10,966 bases of DNA. Origin: CALKWS01 sp048594865 (GTDB lineage: Bacteria; Actinomycetota; Actinomycetes; Actinomycetales; Beutenbergiaceae). Numbering within the stretch: the first letter of the stretch is position 1; every line of letters begins with the position of its first letter. Below the pieces are notes generated by a model. That model made no database searches. It worked only from the letters and a program-made list of their open reading frames with translations, and was not told where the DNA came from. Of the stretch, positions 4,950 through 10,966 are shown piece after piece. The translations under genes and the position numbers were made by a program. The stretch lies in contig JBMDWZ010000348.1 in assembly GCA_048594865.1 (NCBI GenBank), forward strand, positions 1 to 10,966, read 5' to 3'.

Positions 4950-5866
4950 CACAAGCCCCCGAAGCGCCCACCGGTGGACAGTCCATCGGTCCCCGCGATT
5001 CGCGCAGCTACAAGGTATTCACCTGGACCAACGGCACCCTGCTGGTCCTGATCAGCCTGCTGATGATCTACCCCTTCGTCACCCTGATCGCCCAATCCTT
5101 CTCCAGCCCCGGTGCGATCAAAGCCGGCCAGGTCAGCTTCTGGCCCGTGGGCTTCAACGTTGAGACCTATCAGGCGGTGATACAGAACTCGATGTTCTGG
5201 ATCAACTACCGCAACACCGTGCTCTACACGGTGGTGGCCACGGCCATTGCGATGGTGCTGACCACATTGCTGGCCTATGTGGTGGCAAAGAAGCAACTGC
5301 GAGCTCGTGGGCCGCTTATCGGGATCGTCGTTTTCACGATGTTCTTCAACGGCGGGCTCATTCCGAACTATGTGCTGATCTCCGCCTTGGGAATGAAGAA
5401 CACTATGTGGGCGATCGTCATTCCCGGGGCGATCTCGGTGTTCAACCTGTTGGTGATGAAGTCATTCTTCGAAAACCAGCCTGTGGAGCTTGAGGAAGCC
5501 GCCCAGATTGATGGGCTGGGGTGGTTTGGAATCTTCACTAGGATTTCCCTGCCGCTTTCCAAAGCGGTCCTTGCCACGATGATTCTGTTCTACTCGGTGG
5601 CGTTTTGGAACGACTGGTTCGCGGCCTTCCTCTACTTGGATCGACAGGAGCTCTTCCCGGTGACGCTGTTCCTGCGGAACCTCATTGCCGGGGCATCAAC
5701 GGCGGCCTCTGAGGGCGCCGCGGTCTCGAATCTCTCGGTTCAGCAGATCCAGGAGAACATCAAGGCGGTGGCGATGATTCTCACCATCATCCCGATCCTG
5801 TGCGTGTACCCATTCGTGCAGCGCTACTTTGTTTCCGGTGTGATGTTGGGGTCGGTCAAGGGCTAA
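4943..5866 (+). CDS. Oligosaccharide ABC importer permease, YtcP/LplC type
   Basis: The protein has 307 residues and is the second channel subunit. Six predicted membrane segments lie at about 31-53, 91-115, 124-147, 154-172, 204-225 and 273-292. The EAA loop is EEAAQIDGLGWFGIFTRISL with PLSKA after it (184-208). The motif FTMFFNGGLIPNYVLI (131-146), the SFFENQPVELEEAA run, and the end VQRYFVSGVMLGSVKG are hallmarks of the YtcP/LplC group, which pairs with LplB-type permeases. The start overlaps the upstream stop: GTG at 4943 gives a 7-base overlap and follows GGAG (4932-4935) at 7 bases; the next codon, GTG at 4946, would give a 4-base GTGA overlap and is nearly as good. No ATPase gene follows, so the complex presumably uses a shared MsiK/MsmX-type ATPase. 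Confidence 0.9.
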   Translation: MVTQAPEAPTGGQSIGPRDSRSYKVFTWTNGTLLVLISLLMIYPFVTLIAQSFSSPGAIKAGQVSFWPVGFNVETYQAVIQNSMFWINYRNTVLYTVVATAIAMVLTTLLAYVVAKKQLRARGPLIGIVVFTMFFNGGLIPNYVLISALGMKNTMWAIVIPGAISVFNLLVMKSFFENQPVELEEAAQIDGLGWFGIFTRISLPLSKAVLATMILFYSVAFWNDWFAAFLYLDRQELFPVTLFLRNLIAGASTAASEGAAVSNLSVQQIQENIKAVAMILTIIPILCVYPFVQRYFVSGVMLGSVKG

Positions 5867-5881
5867 TCTTCAGATGCTGTC

Positions 5882-5929
5882 CACCTGCCGGAACGGTTTT
5901 GCTCGGGCGGGTGAAGTCGGCGATTTTTT
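5882..5929 (+). terminator. Terminator-like element after the permease genes
   Basis: CACCTGCC (5882-5889) can pair with GGCGGGTG (5906-5913) through eight pairs including one G-U, and a T6 run lies at 5924-5929, ten bases after the stem. An alternative GCCG/CGGC pairing ends close to the T-run. It sits 16-63 bases past the permease stop in the 136-base gap before the enzyme genes. It could separate transporter and enzyme transcripts or give partial read-through. No convincing -35/-10 pair was found between it and the GH43 gene. Confidence 0.4.
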
Positions 5930-6002
5930 GTAGGGTTGAATCCTTGAGTCGTGGACCAAGTCAGGTCTTCATCGAAAACACCAACACAAAGCAGTGAGGT
6001 TC

Positions 6003-7595
6003 ATGTCTGACGCCCAAACCACCGTTGCCACACCGTCTGCCGGCACCTGGTGGCGTCCCACCGATCCCTGGCCAGCGGCTGCCACCAACCCGGTGATGCG
6101 CGGATTCCACCCCGACCCCTCCGCATGCCGGGTGGATGGCCCCGATGGCACTTGGTACTACTTGGTCACCTCCACGTTTGAGTACTTGCCAGGGTTGCCG
6201 GTGTTCCGTTCGCGGAACCTGGTGGACTGGGAGCTGGTTGGCCACGTGCTGGATCGGGCCGATCAGGTGGACCTGCAAGCCGTCCGCGACTCCGGCGGAC
6301 TATTCGCCCCCACAATCCGGTACGACGGCGAAGGCAAGCGGTTCGTCGTGGTGTGCACCGTGGTGGGTGGTACCAGTGGCGGAAACTTCATCGCCACGGC
6401 CACCGACCCCGCCGGACCGTGGTCCGACCCGGTGCGCTGGGACATCGATGGCATCGACCCCTCGGTGTTCATCGACGACGACGGATCCTGGTGGGCACAC
6501 GGAACCCGCCGGGTAGCCGAGCCGGAGTGGGATCAACAGACCGAGGTGTGGGTTCGCCGCATCGACCCCACCGACCTGAGCTTGGGCACCGAGGAACACA
6601 TCGTGTGGACCGGGGCGGTCCGGGGCGCGGTGTGGGCTGAGGGACCGCACTTGTTCCGGCGGGGCGAGTACATCTATCTGCTCGCCGCTGAAGGCGGCAC
6701 CGGGCGCAACCACGCGGTCATCATCGCCCGCTCCTCCCACCCCACCGAGCCGTTCGTGGGCTGCCCGCGCAACCCGGTGCTCACCCACCGGAACCTGGGC
6801 AACGACTCCACGGTGACCAACGTGGGCCACGCGGACCTCATCGAGGCCCCCGACGGCACCTCCTGGGCGCTGCTGCTGGCATCCCGCCCGCAGGCGGGCT
6901 CGGACCTGCTGGGCCGCGAGACCTTTCTGGTCCCGGTGCAGTGGCAGGACGGCTGGCCGGTGTTTGCGCCGGGCGTGGGGCACCTGGTGCCCGAACCCGG
7001 GTCGCCGGAAGTGGCACCCAGCGGCGCAGCGGATGATTCCGCTGCCTCCGACCCGCACTGGATTGCGGTGCGCACGCTGCCCGAGGCGATCGCCAGCACG
7101 AGCGGCGATGGCAGCGTTGAACTGCGTCCCGGCGCGCTATTGGATGACGCGCTGCCAGCGTTCGTCGCCCAGCGCGTGCAGTCCCTCACCTCGCGCCTAC
7201 ACGTGGATCTGACTACGGTTCCCGACGGTGTGTGGGCCGGCCTTGGCCTGCGATACAACGGCGAGAACTGGGCAGCGGTACTCACCGACGGCAGGACTGT
7301 GCGGGTGCTGCTGGCCAAGGAGGGCCAGATTGAGGAGGTGGCGCAGCAGCAACTACCCGCCGAGCTCGGCGGACGGCCGTTGTCGGTGCGTCTGGACCTC
7401 CAGGGCCTGAGGGCCACGGCCGCGGTCGGCGGTACTGGATCGGCAGATGAGGCCACCGAGCTGGCCACGCTGGATGTGGCGCACCTGTGCGCCGCGGTCT
7501 CCGACGGATTCGTCGGCATCACCGCCGGTGTGCTCGCGCACGGCGAATCCGACGAGGCAGTCATTGCCCGCCTCACCCTTCAGGAGACCCGATGA
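6003..7595 (+). CDS. GH43 beta-xylosidase / alpha-L-arabinofuranosidase, cytoplasmic
   Basis: The protein has 530 residues and belongs to glycoside hydrolase family 43, an inverting family. Residues ~28-326 are the five-bladed propeller with all three catalytic acids in their usual motifs: Asp38 in GFHPDPS (general base), Asp152 in GIDPSVFIDDDG (pKa modulator) and Glu213 in WAEGPHLF (general acid). A low-complexity linker (about 327-345) leads to a C-terminal beta-sandwich (about 346-530), as in XynB-type beta-xylosidases, where this domain closes the active site and favours chain-end attack. No signal peptide is present. The ATG at 6003 was chosen because GTGAGG precedes it and family members begin near here; the in-frame GTG at 5994 has no ribosome binding site. 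Its role is probably release of xylose (and possibly arabinose) from imported oligosaccharides. The next gene overlaps by 4 bases. Confidence 0.9.
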   Translation: MSDAQTTVATPSAGTWWRPTDPWPAAATNPVMRGFHPDPSACRVDGPDGTWYYLVTSTFEYLPGLPVFRSRNLVDWELVGHVLDRADQVDLQAVRDSGGLFAPTIRYDGEGKRFVVVCTVVGGTSGGNFIATATDPAGPWSDPVRWDIDGIDPSVFIDDDGSWWAHGTRRVAEPEWDQQTEVWVRRIDPTDLSLGTEEHIVWTGAVRGAVWAEGPHLFRRGEYIYLLAAEGGTGRNHAVIIARSSHPTEPFVGCPRNPVLTHRNLGNDSTVTNVGHADLIEAPDGTSWALLLASRPQAGSDLLGRETFLVPVQWQDGWPVFAPGVGHLVPEPGSPEVAPSGAADDSAASDPHWIAVRTLPEAIASTSGDGSVELRPGALLDDALPAFVAQRVQSLTSRLHVDLTTVPDGVWAGLGLRYNGENWAAVLTDGRTVRVLLAKEGQIEEVAQQQLPAELGGRPLSVRLDLQGLRATAAVGGTGSADEATELATLDVAHLCAAVSDGFVGITAGVLAHGESDEAVIARLTLQETR

Positions 7596-8548
7596 GCGCC
7601 GATGACACCTACGGCTACCTCCTGGTGCACTTCGTGGAAGACGCCGCCGGGCACGCCGAGAAGGTCTACTTCTCCCTGAGCAACGGAGATGATCCGCTGA
7701 GCTGGCGCCGCCTGCGCGGCGGGGAACCGGTGTTGGAGTCCACCCAGTCCACCACCGGTGTGCGCGACCCCTATATCGTGCGCCGCCAGGACGGCACCGG
7801 CTTCCACGTGCTGGCCACCGACCTGCGCGTATTCGGCCGGGGCAAGCCGGACTGGAACAACTTCACCCGGCACGGCAGCCGGGACCTGGTGGTGTGGGAC
7901 TCACCGGACCTACTCACCTGGTCCGAGCCGCGCTACGTGCCGATCGCGCCGCCGTCGTTCGGGATGGCGTGGGCACCCACGGTGACGTATGACCCCGCGT
8001 TGCAGGTCTACCGGGTGTTCTTCTCCGCCAAGGCCTTCGGGCCCGATGACCCGAACCATGAGGGCTCGGTGCCCGCGGCGGTGTACGTGGCCACCACCAC
8101 CGACTTCACCTCCTTCTCTACCCCCGAGCTGTACCTCTCGATGTCGACCGGGGTGATCGACCTGGCCGCGATGCCCGACGGGGAGTTCGTGCACGTGCTG
8201 GCCAAACATGACGACGGCGATCCCGAGTCGCTATCGGTGTTCCACCAGCTGCGGCGAGGGTTCGATGACCCCGATGGGCAGATCATCGCCTCGCGGATTG
8301 GCACCCAGTTCGGGCCGCACGTAGAAGGCCCGCTGATGTTCCGAGAGAACCACCACGGCCGCTGGTTCTGTTGGGTGGACGAGTACGCCACCGGCATCCA
8401 CGGGTTCCGGGCGCTGAGCACCACCGACCCCCGCGGCGGGGTCTGGGAGCCGGTACCGATCGAGGAGTTCGACATGCCCGACAACACCAAACACGGCGGC
8501 ATTCTCTCGCTGAGCCGCGCGGAATGGGACGCGCTCAACGCGTGGTGA
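7592..8548 (+). CDS. Compact GH43-like glycosidase, probable arabinofuranosidase-type enzyme
   Basis: The protein has 318 residues and consists of a single five-bladed propeller with no accessory domain and no signal peptide. The three acids expected of GH43 can be placed: Asp59 in GVRDPYIVR, Asp190 in GVIDLAAM and Glu245 in HVEGPLMF. Supporting motifs are GSRDLVVWDSPDLLTWSEPR (95-114) and MAWAPTVTYDP (125-135), seen in database proteins labelled 'glycoside hydrolase family 43' or arabinosidase. The ATG at 7592 overlaps the previous stop by four bases (ATGA) and follows AGGAG at five bases, so the two GH43 genes are translationally coupled. A longer open frame extends upstream but lies wholly inside the previous gene. 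Substrate is inferred from context: arabinose or xylose residues on short oligosaccharides. Its low similarity to the upstream GH43 argues for a different linkage specificity, not a duplicate. Confidence 0.8.
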   Translation: MSADDTYGYLLVHFVEDAAGHAEKVYFSLSNGDDPLSWRRLRGGEPVLESTQSTTGVRDPYIVRRQDGTGFHVLATDLRVFGRGKPDWNNFTRHGSRDLVVWDSPDLLTWSEPRYVPIAPPSFGMAWAPTVTYDPALQVYRVFFSAKAFGPDDPNHEGSVPAAVYVATTTDFTSFSTPELYLSMSTGVIDLAAMPDGEFVHVLAKHDDGDPESLSVFHQLRRGFDDPDGQIIASRIGTQFGPHVEGPLMFRENHHGRWFCWVDEYATGIHGFRALSTTDPRGGVWEPVPIEEFDMPDNTKHGGILSLSRAEWDALNAW

Positions 8549-8606
8549 GCCTTCGCCGTCGTCCATTACCTACCTGACCTGAAACACCCATCTGAGGAGC
8601 ATTTCC

Positions 8607-10913
8607 GTGCCTGATCAGTCCACAACGTCCGCCACCGAACCCGTGCGGGTGCGGATCGGTGAACCGACCCATGAGATTTCCCAGGACCTGTGGGGGATCT
8701 TCCTGGAGGACATCAACAACTGCCTCGACGGTGGCCTGAACGCCCAGCTGGTGCGCAATGGCGACTTCGAGTTCGACCCCCTGGACGCCGCCGGTTTCCA
8801 CAGCCTGACCGCCTGGACCATCGAGGGCGATGGCAACGTGGTGGTGCGCGGTGATGACCCGGTGCACCCCAACAACCTGCACTACGCCCGCGCCGCCGGG
8901 CCGGTGACGCTCACCAACGAGGGCTGGGATGGTGTTCCGCTCGGCCAGAGCCTGCGGCTGGAACTGGCGACTTGGCTGATCAGCGGGGACGGGTCGGTGC
9001 AGGCGCAGATTGTGGGCGCCGACGGCCAGGTGCTCGCGCAGGCGGCGCTGGAGGTCCCCGAGCGCGGTTGGAACTGGGTCCAGGTGGACCTAGAGCCGAT
9101 CGCCGGAGCGCAGGCGCAGCGTGGGGAGTTGCGCCTGAGCGTGCCGGTGGGCACAGTCGTGGAGCTCGACGCCATCTCGCTGCGACCCATCGGGGACGAC
9201 GGCGTACCGCTCACCTTCCGGCAGGACTTGGTTGACGCGCTGGCCGATCTGCACCCCAGCTTCGTCCGGTTCCCCGGCGGTTGTGTGGCCCACGGGCGGG
9301 GGCTGGCGAACCTGTACCACTGGAAGGAAACGATCGGCCCACGGCACACTCGCCGGCAGATCCCGAACTCCTGGAACTACCACCAGAGCCGCCAGATCGG
9401 ATACCTGGAGTACTTCGAACTGTGCCGCGTGCTGGGCGCTACTCCGATGCCGATCGTGGCCGCCGGGGTGTGCTGCCAGAATCTGCGCGGCGGTGCGCAA
9501 GCGATCCCGCAGGAGGAGATGCCCGCCTACGTGCAGGACGTCTTGGACCTAGTGGAATTCGCCAATGGCGACACCTCCACCACCTGGGGCGCACTGCGCG
9601 CCGAACTCGGGCACCCCGAACCCTTTGGGCTGCGGTACCTGGGCGTGGGCAATGAAGATGAGATCACCCCGGAGTTCCGCGACCGGTATGCCCAGATCGA
9701 GGATGCGCTGCGGGCGACCTACCCCGATGTGGTGATCATCGGCACCGCCGGCCCATGGCCCGATGGTCACGACTTCGACGCCGGGTGGGCCTTCGCCCGC
9801 GAGCGCGGCACGGACATTGTCGATGAGCACGCCTACCGCAACCCGCGCTGGTTCCACCAAAACGTGGACCGGTATGACTCCTACCCGCGCGATGGCGTCG
9901 GGGTGTACTTCGGGGAGTACGGGTCCTGGTCATCCACGGTGCGATCGGCGCTGTCGGAAGCGGCGTTCATGATCGGTATGGAGCGCAACGGTGACATCGT
10001 TAAGCTCGCCTCCTACGCCCCGCTGCTGGCCCGTGTTGGCGGCACCCAGTGGACCCCGGACCTCATCTACTTCGATGCCGAGAACACCTACCCCAGTGCG
10101 CCGTACTACGTGCAGCACCTCTTCGGAAAGGAAACCGGGACCAAGGCGCTGTCGCTGGACGTCACCGGGGCGCCGGGGGAGCCGGTTGCCGTTCCCACCG
10201 CCGGGCAGGTCTGGGTGCAGGGCTTCGACGCGACGCTGTCGCTGGAGAACATCACCCTGAACGGGGCGAGCCTCGATGCCCGCACGGTGCCCGATGGCGA
10301 CAAGACCGTCATCGCCGACGTTGACCCCACCGACGTTGACCTCACCCTCACCTTGACCCGCACCGCCGGACAGGGGTCGGTGCGACTGGGCCTGGGCGAG
10401 CATGCGCCCGGCAGCAGCATCAACCTGGACCTGGGGACCTGGTCGGGCAAGGCCACCGCAGTGAACCGCAGCGATGACGGCAGCGGCTACAACATCGACG
10501 GTCCGCTGCACTGGGAAGGCCTGGGCGCTTCGGCGCACGAGCTGCGGGTCCGGCTGCAGGGCGCGAAGGTGCAGGTGTGGCTGGATGGGCAGTTGCGGCA
10601 CGATGCCGAACAGGACCTGCGGCCCGAGGAGCGGATCGTGGTCGGTGCCGTGCAGCGGCAGGCCGATGGCGGTAAGGAGACCGTGCTGCGTGCGGTGAAC
10701 GCCACCGACTCGGCCCGGGAGTTGCAGGTAGCGGCCGACGGCGTCGGTAGCGTTCGCGGCGAAGTGTTCGCCGGCGGCGGGCCCGATGAGGGCAAGGCGT
10801 TTGAGGCTTCACCGTCCTCGTTGAGCGAGTTGGAGGTGTCGCTGGCGCACGGTAGCGCCCGTGCAGTGCTCCCGCCGTGGTCCTTTGCGGTGCTGGTGCT
10901 GCGCGAGGGTTAA
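8607..10913 (+). CDS. GH51 alpha-L-arabinofuranosidase, large multidomain form, cytoplasmic
   Basis: The protein has 768 residues and removes non-reducing-end alpha-L-arabinofuranosyl groups by a retaining mechanism. The start motif ISQDLWGIFLEDINNCLDGG (24-43) is that of GH51. Residues ~60-195 are a CBM4/9-like beta-sandwich insert (ending VVELDAISLRPIGDD). The barrel follows (~200-490) with SFVRFPGGCVAHG near 218, acid/base Glu350 in VGNEDE, DEHAYRNP at 406-413 and nucleophile Glu437 in YFGEYGS. The C-terminal beta-sandwich (~490-768) seems to be interrupted by a concanavalin-like stretch (~587-680). No signal peptide is visible. GTG at 8607 follows AGGAG by seven bases and lies 58 bases after the compact GH43-like gene. 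It closes the locus: with the GH43 enzymes it would strip arabinose from imported arabinoxylo- or arabino-oligosaccharides. Confidence 0.93.
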   Translation: MPDQSTTSATEPVRVRIGEPTHEISQDLWGIFLEDINNCLDGGLNAQLVRNGDFEFDPLDAAGFHSLTAWTIEGDGNVVVRGDDPVHPNNLHYARAAGPVTLTNEGWDGVPLGQSLRLELATWLISGDGSVQAQIVGADGQVLAQAALEVPERGWNWVQVDLEPIAGAQAQRGELRLSVPVGTVVELDAISLRPIGDDGVPLTFRQDLVDALADLHPSFVRFPGGCVAHGRGLANLYHWKETIGPRHTRRQIPNSWNYHQSRQIGYLEYFELCRVLGATPMPIVAAGVCCQNLRGGAQAIPQEEMPAYVQDVLDLVEFANGDTSTTWGALRAELGHPEPFGLRYLGVGNEDEITPEFRDRYAQIEDALRATYPDVVIIGTAGPWPDGHDFDAGWAFARERGTDIVDEHAYRNPRWFHQNVDRYDSYPRDGVGVYFGEYGSWSSTVRSALSEAAFMIGMERNGDIVKLASYAPLLARVGGTQWTPDLIYFDAENTYPSAPYYVQHLFGKETGTKALSLDVTGAPGEPVAVPTAGQVWVQGFDATLSLENITLNGASLDARTVPDGDKTVIADVDPTDVDLTLTLTRTAGQGSVRLGLGEHAPGSSINLDLGTWSGKATAVNRSDDGSGYNIDGPLHWEGLGASAHELRVRLQGAKVQVWLDGQLRHDAEQDLRPEERIVVGAVQRQADGGKETVLRAVNATDSARELQVAADGVGSVRGEVFAGGGPDEGKAFEASPSSLSELEVSLAHGSARAVLPPWSFAVLVLREG

Positions 10914-10966
10914 GTTCCTGGACCGCGAACGCGGGGTTATGTCCCTTCGATGCAGGTTATTGGGAC

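Noticed and set aside
4290..4952. Long minus-strand open frame (220 residues) opposite the LplB-type permease
   Set aside because: It is rich in His, Gln and Gly as expected from the antisense of a high-GC gene with GC-biased third positions. It lies wholly over a well-supported permease.
5285..5866. Apparent drop in third-position GC in the second half of the YtcP-type permease, as if from recombination
   Set aside because: Counting codons by eye gives about 41 of 193 A/T-ending codons after 5285 against about 17 of 114 before it. The difference is too small to claim a mosaic gene.
6674..7576. Long minus-strand open frame (300 residues) opposite the GH43 gene
   Set aside because: It is Ser/Arg/Ala-rich antisense shadow of a confidently assigned glycosidase with all catalytic residues; it has no recognisable domain.
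10914..10966. Terminator after the GH51 gene (CCGC-GAAC-GCGG at 10923-10934)
   Set aside because: The stem is only four base pairs and no T-run follows; the window ends too soon to judge.

Overview
The window is high-GC DNA with strongly GC-biased third codon positions, GTG as well as ATG starts, and typical actinobacterial gene families (DUF3073, DUF3618, an Actinobacteriota-type holin-X/phage-holin-like membrane protein). The end of purM lying next to a convergent DUF3073 gene is an arrangement known from Streptomyces and other Actinomycetota. The organism is therefore an actinomycete. The genus cannot be resolved from the sequence alone.

Region 1 (1-469) holds the 3' end of purM and a 277-base convergent intergenic stretch. 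That stretch contains 13-bp tandem repeats that begin inside the purM stop region, an imperfect hairpin, a canonical G-quadruplex motif and a nested three-tier hairpin next to the DUF3073 stop. Region 2 (470-1455, minus strand) carries three small genes: DUF3073, then a translationally coupled pair made of a holin-X-like two-helix membrane protein and a DUF3618 protein. Region 3 (1456-2094) is a 639-base divergent intergenic region with 15-bp and 27-bp tandem repeats, followed by a well-formed promoter and a cluster of TTTCG/CGAAA palindromes. One of these, CGAAACTTTCG, resembles the box described from Streptomyces xylanase and xylosidase promoters.

Region 4 (2095-10913, plus strand) is a single carbohydrate-utilisation locus. 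Its order is lipoprotein solute-binding protein, LplB-type permease, YtcP/LplC-type permease, GH43 beta-xylosidase/arabinofuranosidase, a second compact GH43-like glycosidase, and a large GH51 alpha-L-arabinofuranosidase. The three glycosidases lack signal peptides and should act in the cytoplasm. The simplest reading is that arabinose-decorated xylo-oligosaccharides (or arabino-oligosaccharides) are imported intact and then taken apart inside the cell into xylose and arabinose. The locus has no ABC ATPase, so a shared MsiK/MsmX-type ATPase encoded elsewhere is expected. No regulator gene lies in the window. A strong hairpin after the binding-protein gene and a terminator-like element after the second permease suggest stepped expression (binding protein > permeases, enzymes possibly separately tuned).

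The last 53 bases after the GH51 gene hold no recognisable gene. I see no RNA gene, CRISPR array, transposon or phage module. The locus is built from known families; the less ordinary parts are the regulatory DNA, the repeats, and a few domain oddities, which are listed as findings.
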